Below are positions 1 through 9,421 of a stretch of DNA of 64,000 nucleotides, piece by piece. Made by a program: the position numbers and the translations under genes. Within the stretch, counting starts at the first letter, position 1. Each line of letters starts with the position of its first letter. Under the pieces are notes generated by a model. The model saw nothing but the letters and a program-made list of their open reading frames with translations. It ran no database searches and had not been told where the DNA came from. Where the stretch lies: NCBI RefSeq assembly GCF_030297135.1, contig NZ_AP028065.1, positions 1,612,001 to 1,676,000 on the forward strand, given 5' to 3'. This DNA is from Pseudoalteromonas apostichopi. GTDB lineage: Bacteria; Pseudomonadota; Gammaproteobacteria; Enterobacterales; Alteromonadaceae.

Positions 1-30
1 GTGAACCAAAGCACTAGATTATGTGCTTAT

Positions 31-108
31 CAGCGGCCCCGCTATCATAGTATAAAACCTTAGACCGGAAACTTTGCGTCCTAACCTTTCAGTTAGTTTG
101 CCAAAAAC
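31..108 (-). ncRNA. c-di-GMP-I (GEMM) riboswitch aptamer
   Basis: Read on the minus strand, this stretch carries the conserved blocks of the GEMM-I aptamer in order: GGCAAAC, a stem capped by GAAA, GGACGCAAAG, a CCGG-CTAAG block, and a closing TAGCGGGG. The order and spacing match the Vibrio cholerae Vc2 aptamer as I know it. These blocks include the GAAA tetraloop and the facing receptor strand that fold the RNA around cyclic di-GMP. The RNA points left, so the controlled gene lies outside the window. A short hairpin near 10-29 (AAGCAC paired with GTGCTT) may belong to the expression platform. Whether c-di-GMP turns the gene on or off cannot be read here. Confidence 0.9.
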
Positions 109-115
109 AAGATTG

Positions 116-144
116 AGTATAATCGTGACCGAATCACAAATCAA
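116..144 (-). promoter_or_regulatory. sigma-70 promoter of the riboswitch RNA
   Basis: On the minus strand a TTGATT -35 box (139-144) and a TATACT -10 box (116-121) are separated by exactly 17 bases. The predicted start, near 108-110, puts the 5' end of the RNA just before the aptamer, as usual for riboswitch leaders. Confidence 0.7.
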
Positions 145-204
145 ACAAAAGAATGTAACCAAACATCTTATATAGCAAATAGTTACTAGAAATGCATGAG
201 ATAC

Positions 205-232
205 AAAAAAGCCAACCGCTTGGTTGGCTTTT
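205..232 (-). terminator. Rho-independent terminator after the RND operon
   Basis: A perfect hairpin (GCCAACC paired with GGTTGGC) is flanked by A and T runs and lies just after the stop of the RND pump gene. It separates that operon from the riboswitch transcript on the same strand. Confidence 0.85.
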
Positions 233-247
233 AAACTGATGAGACTT

Positions 248-3200
248 TTAATCTCTTGCTAGATTTCTTCTGGTCACTACTCTGTGGCCTGCACGGAATA
301 TATTCAAGAAGCCATTACCTATATCACTCATAACAATATACAAACAAGGTACTAGTACTAAAGTGATTAGGGTTGCAAACATAACCGCAAAACCAAGTGC
401 GACAGCCATCGGAATTACAAATTTAGCTTGCAGACTAGTTTCGAACATAATTGGTAAGACACCGGCAAAGGTTGTAATTGAAGTCAGGGTGATTGCCCTA
501 AAACGCGCACAACCTGCTTCAATAACCGCTTGGCGAGTTGAAATACCTTCGCGGCGTGCTTGGTTCACAAAGTCGGTCATAACTAACGAGTCATTAATTA
601 CAACACCCGCTGCAGCAATCAAGCCAAAGCCTGACATCAAGCTAATATCTAAGCCAAACCAGAAGTGCCCCCAAATAGCACCAGTTAAGCTAAATGGAAT
701 AACCGACATAACAATAAGAGGTTGTGAATAGCTTTTAAGCGGCACTGCAAGCAAGATATACACTAAAATCATACCGCCTATGAAGAACATGATTTGCTCG
801 TTAGCTTGCGCTTGTTGTTCTTCAATAGAACCACCTAGCTCAGTTTTAACTGATGGGTATTCTTCTTTTAACTGCGGTAATAAGTTCTCATCAACTTGCT
901 TAACAACTTCACCCGGTTCAATCGCTTCTTCATCGATACTGCCGTAGATATACACAGTACGATAGCCACCTTCACGGCGAATATAGCTAATACCAGGTTT
1001 TTCGTTCAGTTCAACAACATCACCTAGCATCACCTCTTGGCCGGCTGGCGTTGTAATCACGGCATGCTTTAATGATGCAAACGCTTCACGGGTTAGTTTA
1101 GGGTAACGAACCATGACACGCACTTCTTCGCCGCGACGAATAACACGTTGTGCTTCACCACCATAGAAGCTTGCGCCTACTTGGTTAGCAATGTTGGCAA
1201 GGTCTAAACCTAGATCGTATGCCACAGGTTTTAAGCTTAATTGTACTTCTTTGCTCGCCGGATCGATGGTCGAACTAATATCAAACAAGCCTTTTTGCTG
1301 TTGTAATAGTTGGATAAAACGACGACCAGCATCATTTAAGGTATCGATATCTGGGCCGTACAGTAAATAACCAAACTCACCATCCATACCACCACCATTC
1401 ACGTCATCGTAAATTTGCAGTGATTTCACGCCAGGGATACTTGGCATTTGTTCACGCCAACGACGAGATAATTCAAACGCGTTGTACGGACGCAACTCTT
1501 CGTCTACCAACGGAGCAAGTAACTGTGCTTCAGTACGACCTTGGTTGAACACTAAGATATCGCGAATAAGCTTTTGACCAAATTCTCGCTCTGTCTCTTG
1601 ATCTACTTTTTGCACCATGGCTTCTATGTCACGAATAGCATTGATTGTTTGTATATCAGATGCATTTTCATTCATTTCTAGGCGAATTTGCGGGAAGTCA
1701 TGAGGTACTTTTGGTGTTGGCACCACTCGCACTTGGTTTGATGAAATTAAGCCAAACGTCAAAATCAATAAACCGATAAATGCAAATAGAACAAACCAAC
1801 GCCACTCTACACAAAGCTCAATAAAACGTTTATATGGACCATTAACAAAGCTAAAGAAACGTTTGTTAAAACGAGCTCGCCAGCTATTGGGGTTAATTGG
1901 TGGAAACTTAGTATGAGCAATGTGAGCGGGTAAAATAAGTTTCGATTCAATCAAACTAAATACTAGGCACAAAATTACCACAACCGCGATACCGAAGAAG
2001 AATGCGCTCTCTGGTCCACTTGATAATGTAAATGGTGCGAATACGGCAATTGTTGTTAAAACACCAAATGTTGCCGGGGTAGCAACACGCTTTGCGCCAT
2101 TTACCACGTTCACAACACCACCGCCTTTTTTCTCAATTTCGGTATAGGCGCTCTCTCCTATTACTATGGCATCGTCGACCACGATCCCGAGTACCATAAT
2201 AAAGGCAAATAACGACACGATATTAATACTGATACCAAATAATGGCATCATCATCATTGCACCTAAGAAACACACAGGTAAACCAATCATTACCCAAAGT
2301 GCTAGCTTAAAGCGTAAAAAGATAGACAACATAATGGCAACCAAGATAGCACCTTGAATTAGGTTGGTTTTCATCATGTCTAAACGTGCGTTAAGGTAGT
2401 AGGTCATGTCCATTAATGGCTCTAGACGTAGACCCGCTGGTAACTCTTTATTCTTTTGTTCGATAAACGCTTTAACCGAATCAGCAACCGGGATCATATT
2501 TTGTTCTTTGGTTGCTTTTACTGATAAATAAACGGCATTTTCACCATTAAATTTAAAGTAACGCTCACCTTCAATGAATTGGTCTTTGATTACAGCAATA
2601 TCGTTTAAAAGCACTTTAGCGCCATTAGCACCAATTTTTACTGGGATCTGGCGGAACTCATCACCGTTATAATATTGGTTTTCAACGCGCACCGAGATAA
2701 TACCTGCGTCAGTACGTAATTGACCTGCTGAAATATTAGCAGAGTAACGACGCACAGCACTGGCCACATCACTCAGTGTAAGGTTGTATTGACGCAGAGA
2801 GTCAGGATCGATTTCTATCGCAATTTCATCGAGTGGTACATCATTTTGTACAAGTGATACATTTGATAATTGCAGTAATTCATCTTCAATTCTGTTTGCA
2901 ACTGGCTTTAGCTCAGTAAGCGGAATATCACCAACGAGCGTCATACCGATCACGTCCTGGCGAAATTCAACCTGGCTGATGGTGACAGGCTCCATTCCCG
3001 CAGGGAAAGTAGCAATACTGTCTACACGTAGTTTCACTTTATCGAGAACATCAGTAAGTTCTGCGTCCGTGTTGATCTCTAAACTCGCACGGCCACTATT
3101 TCGAAACGAGCGATATACACCACGCTTAATCTCGGTAACGTCTTTTAGTGACTCTTCAATTTTGATCAGAATACTTTCTTCAATTTCCTGTGGCGAAGCA

Positions 3201-3385
3201 CCCGGATAATTGGCCTGTACTTCAATATAGTTAATTTCAACATTCGGGAACATCTGGCGTTGAATAGTGAAATAACTAATAATCCCCATGATGATGATAA
3301 ACACCATCATTAAGTTCGCAGCGACCGAGTTATTGGCAAAATAGGCAATAAGGCCAGACTGTTTTTCTGTGTTTGTATCAGTCAT
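248..3385 (-). CDS. RND-family efflux transporter permease (AcrB/CzcA superfamily)
   Basis: This is the inner-membrane pump of a tripartite efflux system, driven by protons and exporting substrates through the periplasm. Its 1045 residues are the normal RND length. Helix 1 follows a short cytoplasmic N-terminus (about residues 20-40), then comes a large periplasmic loop. The helix-4 stretch ending GIVVDDAIVIGES carries the paired acidic residues of the proton relay. A second half repeats the plan, with a matching GVVINDSLVM motif. The adaptor gene lies 9 bases upstream on the same strand, so the two form an operon. No outer-membrane channel gene is present, so a TolC-like protein encoded elsewhere is presumably used. 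The substrate cannot be inferred. Confidence 0.95.
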   Translation of the reverse strand: MTDTNTEKQSGLIAYFANNSVAANLMMVFIIIMGIISYFTIQRQMFPNVEINYIEVQANYPGASPQEIEESILIKIEESLKDVTEIKRGVYRSFRNSGRASLEINTDAELTDVLDKVKLRVDSIATFPAGMEPVTISQVEFRQDVIGMTLVGDIPLTELKPVANRIEDELLQLSNVSLVQNDVPLDEIAIEIDPDSLRQYNLTLSDVASAVRRYSANISAGQLRTDAGIISVRVENQYYNGDEFRQIPVKIGANGAKVLLNDIAVIKDQFIEGERYFKFNGENAVYLSVKATKEQNMIPVADSVKAFIEQKNKELPAGLRLEPLMDMTYYLNARLDMMKTNLIQGAILVAIMLSIFLRFKLALWVMIGLPVCFLGAMMMMPLFGISINIVSLFAFIMVLGIVVDDAIVIGESAYTEIEKKGGGVVNVVNGAKRVATPATFGVLTTIAVFAPFTLSSGPESAFFFGIAVVVILCLVFSLIESKLILPAHIAHTKFPPINPNSWRARFNKRFFSFVNGPYKRFIELCVEWRWFVLFAFIGLLILTFGLISSNQVRVVPTPKVPHDFPQIRLEMNENASDIQTINAIRDIEAMVQKVDQETEREFGQKLIRDILVFNQGRTEAQLLAPLVDEELRPYNAFELSRRWREQMPSIPGVKSLQIYDDVNGGGMDGEFGYLLYGPDIDTLNDAGRRFIQLLQQQKGLFDISSTIDPASKEVQLSLKPVAYDLGLDLANIANQVGASFYGGEAQRVIRRGEEVRVMVRYPKLTREAFASLKHAVITTPAGQEVMLGDVVELNEKPGISYIRREGGYRTVYIYGSIDEEAIEPGEVVKQVDENLLPQLKEEYPSVKTELGGSIEEQQAQANEQIMFFIGGMILVYILLAVPLKSYSQPLIVMSVIPFSLTGAIWGHFWFGLDISLMSGFGLIAAAGVVINDSLVMTDFVNQARREGISTRQAVIEAGCARFRAITLTSITTFAGVLPIMFETSLQAKFVIPMAVALGFAVMFATLITLVLVPCLYIVMSDIGNGFLNIFRAGHRVVTRRNLARD

Positions 3386-3394
3386 AATGCTACC

Positions 3395-4567
3395 TTAAAG
3401 CTTTTCAACCGCTGCAGTTTCTGCATCGCTTGTCATTTCTTTCATACCAGCAATCTTCACTTCCATACCCTCTTGAGGATACTCAGGTAAAGTAAGAACC
3501 AACTGGTCATTCACTTCAAGGCCATCACTAATATAAAAGTACTCACCTTCTTCACGCACTACGGTTACTTTGCGTGGTTCAAGTTTATTCTCATCGTTAA
3601 CAATCCACACTGTTTGGTTGTTCACCAAAGACTGAGGTAAACGGTAGATGTTTTGTAACGTTGCACCAGCAAAGTTAACTTGTACGTAAGCACCAAATTT
3701 AATTGGTTGCACGTCGTGCTTTAAGCCATATGGGTCATCAACACGAACTACTAGGTTGCTCATACGAGTCGCGTTATCAACAACACCTAAGTCACGATCA
3801 ATTTCAGCTTCACGAGTAAAGCTGTTTAATCCTTTATTGATAATGGTCGCTTTTACGCCTTTTAAGCGTTTTGGTAAAAATACACTATCGAAGCCAGCGA
3901 TTGGTACGATGATTTCTGCGCTTTCAATATTATTAATTTCAGCAACTTGGCTGCCCACATTAATGTATTGACCGACACCTATTTCACGGCTAATCACAAG
4001 TGCATCATAAGGTGCTTTCACTTCGCAGCGAGCAAGGTCACGCTCGGCACGTTTTAATGCAGCTTGCGCTGATTTAACAGCGGCTTGCGCGCTTAACACT
4101 TGAGGTTTACGTAGGAATAAGTCAGTGCGCTCACGTTCTGGGTAACGTCTTGCTTCATCTTCTGCTACTTTAGCTTGTGCTTGCTCTTCAATCAGTGCCG
4201 CTTGAGCACTGGCAAGTGCTGCTTCAGCTTGTAGTACAGCCGCTTCGTAGTTATCTTTTTCGATGGTGAATAACACTTCACCGCGAGCTACGATACCACC
4301 AGCAACAAAGTTTGGATGCCAGCTCGTTACTTCACCTGCCACTTGCGAGGCAATCAAAGTACTTTCTAGCGGTTTAACTTCGCCGTAACTGTTAATGATC
4401 ACTTGATGATCATCGCTTGCTACTGGCTCAACCTGCACCAAAGGACGCACATCAACTACATCCTTGTCTTTAGGCTCTTGAGCAATAGCGTTGATTGCCA
4501 TAAAACCAGCAACACCAACAATTAATGCAACAAATGGTAAGATCCATTTTAATAAACTTGTGCGCAT
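3395..4567 (-). CDS. RND periplasmic adaptor (membrane fusion protein, HlyD/AcrA type)
   Basis: This adaptor bridges the RND pump encoded directly downstream and an outer-membrane channel. The 390-residue protein starts with one membrane anchor or signal segment (about residues 8-28). A biotinyl-lipoyl-like half follows (around 75-110), then an alanine- and glutamine-rich coiled-coil hairpin (about 115-180), the second lipoyl half (CEVKAPYDALVISREIGVG), and beta-barrel and membrane-proximal domains. It is the first gene of the operon. A promoter should lie in the AT-rich gap shared with the divergent metalloprotease gene. Confidence 0.95.
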   Translation of the reverse strand: MRTSLLKWILPFVALIVGVAGFMAINAIAQEPKDKDVVDVRPLVQVEPVASDDHQVIINSYGEVKPLESTLIASQVAGEVTSWHPNFVAGGIVARGEVLFTIEKDNYEAAVLQAEAALASAQAALIEEQAQAKVAEDEARRYPERERTDLFLRKPQVLSAQAAVKSAQAALKRAERDLARCEVKAPYDALVISREIGVGQYINVGSQVAEINNIESAEIIVPIAGFDSVFLPKRLKGVKATIINKGLNSFTREAEIDRDLGVVDNATRMSNLVVRVDDPYGLKHDVQPIKFGAYVQVNFAGATLQNIYRLPQSLVNNQTVWIVNDENKLEPRKVTVVREEGEYFYISDGLEVNDQLVLTLPEYPQEGMEVKIAGMKEMTSDAETAAVEKL

Positions 4568-4832
4568 AACTTACACCTATAATATTTTAACTGGCTCTAT
4601 CATACCAAAGCTGACAGAAACATTAATGCGACATTTGTAAGGAACTGTTACAAAAACGGTTAAATAAAAAATATAAATCAGAAAAATGACTTAAGAACAA
4701 TTTGTTACAAACAAAACAAAAGAAATATCAAAAGCTTACAACCATACTTTCACACTTGTTAACAAATGACCTTTTATCAAAGAGTTAATTCATTAAACTT
4801 GATTGAGAAATAATTAAAGGAACGAGTTAACA

Positions 4833-7343
4833 ATGAAAATAACAAACATTGCGCTGGCACTAAGCCTAGCACTTGCCATGAATGGCCACGCAGCCGAAGC
4901 TAAAAAAGAAGAAAAAAAGCCAAAGACGCTGGCTGAAATGATCAAAGATAAAAGCGAGTTTGCTGGTGTTTTCAGCATTTACCAAGATGCGAAAACGGGC
5001 GACAACTTAATGGTGATCGACCAATCACAACTAGATACCCCGTTTGTGTATTTTGCTCACACGGTCGATGGTGTTACTGATGCAGGTCACTTCAGAGGGG
5101 CATACCGCGAGACAAAGCTCATTGAGTTTCGTAAGTATTTTGACCGTATCGACATTATTAGCAAAACGCCACGCTATAAATTTGATGAAAGCTCTGCCCT
5201 AGCACGCTCTGCTGATGCCAATATTAGCGAAGCTGTACTTGCTAGTATCAAAATTGAAAAAGAAGAAGATGGTAAAATCGCATTTAATGTTGATAAGCTA
5301 TTTTTAAGTGAAGCACTTCATAAAGTGTCACCTTGGTCGAACCCAAAAGATAAAAATGCCAGCAAACGCTTTAAACTTGGTAAATTAGATGACAAAAAAT
5401 CACGAATTGTTAAGCAACGACCTTATCCAAATAATCTAGATGTTGTGGTTGATTACGTATTTTCTAATGCCAACCCAACAGTACGAGGTTCAAACGCCGT
5501 AAGCGATCCTCGTAATGTTTCAATTAAAGTACAGCATTCATTTGTCGCGTTACCAAAAAATGATTATCAAGCTCGCCAAGATGACGCGCGTATTGGTTAT
5601 TTCACTAACGAATTCGACAATATGACATCCGCTGATTGGGCACCTTATGAAGATGTAATCAAACGCTGGGACTTACAAAAGAAAGACCCAACAGCGGCAC
5701 TTTCTGAGCCAGTTAAACCTATTACTTGGTGGATTGAAAATACCACGCCAGTTGAGTGGCGAGACACTATTCGTGATGCAGTGCTCGCGTGGAATAGCTC
5801 ATTTGAAAAAGCGGGCTTTAAAAACGCCATTGAAGTAAAAGTACAACCTGATGACGCTGATTGGGATGCAGGCGATATTAACTACAACGTATTACGTTGG
5901 ACTGCATCACCACGCCCACCATTTGGCGGTTATGGTCCTGCCCTTGCGAACCCATTAACCGGTGAAATCTTAGGTTCTGACATCATGTTAGAGTATGTTT
6001 TCATGAAAAACCGTTGGATGTACGACACCTTATATACCCAAGGTGCAGCCACGCTTGAAACTAGCCAAAGCAGCACAGAATTACATTGCTCACTAGGTCA
6101 CAGCATTCAAGAAAACATGTTACTTGCAAAAGGCTTAGGCACAGGTGCAAGCATTGAAGACAAAGAGATTTTACGTCAAGGTTTAACTCAGCTTGTTTTA
6201 CACGAAGTGGGTCATACCCTTGGTCTTAACCACAATATGAAATCATCTATCTTGTGGGATGAAAAAGAAGTTCACGATAAGAGTAAAACTCAAGGTATCG
6301 TAACTGGGTCAGTTATGGACTATGCCCCAGCAAATATCGCCCCTATTGGCATGCAGCAAGGTGATATCTTCCAAACAAAACCAGGCCCTTATGATGATTG
6401 GGCAATTGAATATGGCTATAGCCAAGCTTTAGCTGATAAAGCCGCTGAGCAGCAGCGCCTTGAAAAAATTCTCGCTCGCTCATCAGAGCATGCTTTAGCT
6501 TTTGGTAATGATGCTGATGATATGCGTGCCCCAGGCCGCCATATCGACCCACGTGTAATGATTGGTGATATGTCATCTAATCCGGCCGCTTATGCTGATG
6601 ATCGCATGGAGCTTATCAATAAGTTGTTTACTGAGCTTAAAGACAAAGCCACTGTTAATGGTGAGTCATACCAACAGCTTGTTACCTCCGCGAACATTTT
6701 ATTTAGAAGCTACAGAACACAAGCCGGCGTAGTATCTCGTCAAATTGGTGGTGTTTATGTAGAACGTAATGTGGTGGGCGATGACAAAAATGGCGCACCA
6801 TTTACGCCAGTGCCACTTGAGCGCCAGCAACATGCAATGCAAGTGTTAGCCGACAAAGTATTCTCGCCTAATGTACTTGCTAACATGCAACCGCTTTATA
6901 ACTACCTGCTACAGCAACGTCGTGGTTTTAATCATTACGGTAAAAATGAAGACCCTAAACCACATGGCATGATTTTAGGCATGCAAAAGCTGGTACTGGC
7001 TCAGTTATTACACCCGGCTGTAATGCTGCGAATTTCAGACAGTGCAATGTATGGCAACGAGTACTCACTTAATCAATTTATGAATGACTTAACGGCAAGC
7101 ATTTTTGTAGATAGCAAAAAAGCAAATACTCTAAGTCACAATCTACAAGTTGAATATGTGAATCAGCTAATCGCGATTGCTGGTTTAGGTAAAGCGAGTA
7201 AGCACGACAACCTAGCCAAAGCTGCCGCGCTTTATCAGTTAAATCAAATTGCTGATATGAGCGTGCCATGGGGTGCAGACACCGCAGCAAAAGCGCATAA
7301 GCAATATATCGATCGCTTAATTAGTAAAGCCCTCGAAGCATAA
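4833..7343 (+). CDS. secreted zinc-dependent metalloprotease (DUF5117/DUF4953 type)
   Basis: An 836-residue protein with a cleavable signal peptide ending near AEA (about residue 23). The motif HEVGHTLGLNHN at residues 457-468 is the extended HExxHxxGxxH metzincin signature, with His457, His461 and His467 as zinc ligands and Glu458 as the general base. A met-turn candidate (SVMDYAP) follows. N- and C-terminal flanks match the large zinc-dependent metalloproteases that carry DUF5117 and DUF4953. The start is supported by an AAAGGA ribosome site. The gene stands alone: the RND operon diverges upstream and a terminator follows. The natural substrate is unknown. Confidence 0.9.
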   Translation: MKITNIALALSLALAMNGHAAEAKKEEKKPKTLAEMIKDKSEFAGVFSIYQDAKTGDNLMVIDQSQLDTPFVYFAHTVDGVTDAGHFRGAYRETKLIEFRKYFDRIDIISKTPRYKFDESSALARSADANISEAVLASIKIEKEEDGKIAFNVDKLFLSEALHKVSPWSNPKDKNASKRFKLGKLDDKKSRIVKQRPYPNNLDVVVDYVFSNANPTVRGSNAVSDPRNVSIKVQHSFVALPKNDYQARQDDARIGYFTNEFDNMTSADWAPYEDVIKRWDLQKKDPTAALSEPVKPITWWIENTTPVEWRDTIRDAVLAWNSSFEKAGFKNAIEVKVQPDDADWDAGDINYNVLRWTASPRPPFGGYGPALANPLTGEILGSDIMLEYVFMKNRWMYDTLYTQGAATLETSQSSTELHCSLGHSIQENMLLAKGLGTGASIEDKEILRQGLTQLVLHEVGHTLGLNHNMKSSILWDEKEVHDKSKTQGIVTGSVMDYAPANIAPIGMQQGDIFQTKPGPYDDWAIEYGYSQALADKAAEQQRLEKILARSSEHALAFGNDADDMRAPGRHIDPRVMIGDMSSNPAAYADDRMELINKLFTELKDKATVNGESYQQLVTSANILFRSYRTQAGVVSRQIGGVYVERNVVGDDKNGAPFTPVPLERQQHAMQVLADKVFSPNVLANMQPLYNYLLQQRRGFNHYGKNEDPKPHGMILGMQKLVLAQLLHPAVMLRISDSAMYGNEYSLNQFMNDLTASIFVDSKKANTLSHNLQVEYVNQLIAIAGLGKASKHDNLAKAAALYQLNQIADMSVPWGADTAAKAHKQYIDRLISKALEA

Positions 7344-7355
7344 GTAAAACAACAT

Positions 7356-7390
7356 AAAAAAGGCTGCCAATTGGCAGCCTTTTGTTTTTT
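7356..7390. terminator. bidirectional terminator
   Basis: A perfect hairpin (AGGCTGCCAA paired with TTGGCAGCCT) has an A run on one side and a T run on the other. It sits between the convergent metalloprotease and PQ-loop genes and can serve both. Confidence 0.9.
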
Positions 7391-7397
7391 AGGTAAT

Positions 7398-8012
7398 TTA
7401 AGCCATTGCTGGGCGCGACTTATAATACTGAATACAACCTAATTGAGCGGCATTAGTTAGTAAAATCATTACAAAGGTCAGTATGTGAGACACGCTCGGT
7501 GTGGCCATTGAAAGCTCGGCAGCGAGGCCGCAGCTACCTGCAACAAATTGCAGACTAAAATAACGAGCACTTAAATTACTAATATTACCGCTTTTGATGG
7601 TTTTATAAGTTTGCGGCATAACACGAATAGAGCTCATCACTAAACCCACATAGGTTAGCCAGTTCAGCACCGTTGCTGTTTCATAATGAGGGTTAAGCAA
7701 CAAACTAAAAGGCACGACCGACATGGCTAATAACCCGGCTAGTTGCATACGTTGCTTTCGCGCAGCATTGTAACGAACAAAGTAATAAAGAATCACACCA
7801 CTTAGCATGCCTGTTACAACAAACGGCATGGCCATGTAAAAACGCTGGAAATACAGGTTAAAGGTGATGAAATACAAGCTTTGCGCGACACCAAAGCTCA
7901 TCATTAACAGCGAAACGCCCGACACACTGCGATTTTTACGGATCTTATTTAAAAGCGGATAAAAGCTAAACGCCAAAATAAAGCATGAAATAATCGGCAA
8001 AAAGTGCGCCAA
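7398..8012 (-). CDS. PQ-loop repeat membrane protein (SWEET/SemiSWEET-like)
   Basis: A 204-residue protein with about seven hydrophobic segments. It has two PQ-loop-like repeats: KNRSVSGVSLLMMSFG near residues 27-42, and VMPQTYKTIKSGNISN near 131-146, which contains the diagnostic PQ pair. PQ-loop proteins include SWEET sugar facilitators and lysosomal transporters, so small-solute transport is likely but the substrate is unknown. Translation probably begins at TTG (8012), because a strong GAGAGAGG ribosome site lies at the right distance and no in-frame ATG is close. Confidence 0.75.
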   Translation of the reverse strand: MAHFLPIISCFILAFSFYPLLNKIRKNRSVSGVSLLMMSFGVAQSLYFITFNLYFQRFYMAMPFVVTGMLSGVILYYFVRYNAARKQRMQLAGLLAMSVVPFSLLLNPHYETATVLNWLTYVGLVMSSIRVMPQTYKTIKSGNISNLSARYFSLQFVAGSCGLAAELSMATPSVSHILTFVMILLTNAAQLGCIQYYKSRPAMA

Positions 8013-8283
8013 AACAGACCTCTCTCGTTACAATTTAGTTAATAAGTTAGCAGTTTATAAATCGCCCATAAAATCAAGGTAAATATTTGTTTTTTAAGCA
8101 ATTTAAAAGAGTGCGGCATTGTAATGAGAGAATATTAGAATGCAATTAAGAATAAAAAATAAACAACAGTCTATTGGCAAGATATCCATACAGGCTGTTT
8201 AGAACTGATGACATTAATTACTAACTTGAATAATCAAAGTTAACTGGGTAAATTGATTAAATAGCACTCAATAGGGTAAAGCC

Positions 8284-9420
8284 ATGAAGTCAGTTTTATA
8301 TGCACTTGTTTTGAGTGCCTTTTTAGTTGGATGTAAGAGTACGAAACAACCTACGCCACCGCCTAGTGTGGGCAGCTTACTTAACGCCGCACATTTTACC
8401 CAAGTTGAACTAAGCGACCCTGAGCTATTTACACTCCCTGCGGATGAGCAAAAACGTTTTCTTGATTATTTTACCAAACGTCAAGGTGGTGATTTTAGAG
8501 ATGACCAAATCCTTTATCACTATTTAGAAAAGAAGCTCACCAATTTTAATTACTTTAGTGCCACACTCAATGCCCAGCAGACTCTTCAAGGTCATCAAGG
8601 TAACTGTATTAGCTTGGCAATTTTGACCCATGCATATGCTCAACTAGCAGGACTTCAAACGGGCTTTCAAGCGGTCTCAAGTGAGCCTGTTTATAGCAAA
8701 CAAAATAACATAGTGTATGTGTCAGGGCACTTTCGCACCAAAGTCTACGCCCCTTTAAATGAGGACGATAATTACTTGGTGCCGCCAGGTACTGTCATTG
8801 ATTACTTTCCTGCTCGCGGCAGTTTTTACTCTGGCCGAGCTGAGTTAAAAGACTTAATTAGCCGTTATTACAGCAACTTGGCTGCAAAAGCATTGGCCTT
8901 GCAACAATTCGATTTAAGCTACAGCTATATATTAAAAGCCAATGAATACACCCCAAATGCTGCATCACTTTATAATCTAGCTGCCGTATTACATCGTCAA
9001 TCGGGTGATTTAGCTGGAGCAAAACATATTTATCAAACAGCAATGCAGTATGGCTTTAGCGATACGAATTTACTACATAATTACGCAGTTCTGGCCGAGC
9101 AACTTAATGATCAGGTTTTGGCAGAGCAACTCAATTCACAGTTAGCGATGCTTGAACAAGATCCATTCGAGTTACTGGCAACGGCAATTAACGCCCGTAA
9201 CAATGGTAAGCTTTACAAGGCAAAACAACAGCTCGAAGACGCGATTGCATTAGCCCCTTATTTATCTGAACCCTATATAGAGTTAGCGATTATTAGTTAT
9301 CAGCAAGGAAATGAACAAAGCAGTAAAGAATGGCTAGAAAAAGCCATTGAGATAGAAAATAAAGACGAAAAGCTAGCGCTATACCACGCCAAGCTTTTCG
9401 CCTTAAAAGACCAACACTAG
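8284..9420 (+). CDS. transglutaminase-like TPR lipoprotein
   Basis: A 378-residue protein. The lipobox LVGC puts the lipid-anchored cysteine at residue 17. The segment from about 95 to 180 looks like a transglutaminase/papain-type fold: Cys108 in GNCISLA, His149 in SGHFRT and Asp173 in VIDYFP have the order of the catalytic triad. Residues 200-375 form TPR repeats. Bacterial proteins of this design are often periplasmic scaffolds, but the role here is unknown. The gene converges with the peptidase-MA/propeller gene, with only one base between them. The start has a GGGTAAAG ribosome site. Confidence 0.75.
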   Translation: MKSVLYALVLSAFLVGCKSTKQPTPPPSVGSLLNAAHFTQVELSDPELFTLPADEQKRFLDYFTKRQGGDFRDDQILYHYLEKKLTNFNYFSATLNAQQTLQGHQGNCISLAILTHAYAQLAGLQTGFQAVSSEPVYSKQNNIVYVSGHFRTKVYAPLNEDDNYLVPPGTVIDYFPARGSFYSGRAELKDLISRYYSNLAAKALALQQFDLSYSYILKANEYTPNAASLYNLAAVLHRQSGDLAGAKHIYQTAMQYGFSDTNLLHNYAVLAEQLNDQVLAEQLNSQLAMLEQDPFELLATAINARNNGKLYKAKQQLEDAIALAPYLSEPYIELAIISYQQGNEQSSKEWLEKAIEIENKDEKLALYHAKLFALKDQH

Positions 9421-9421
9421 G

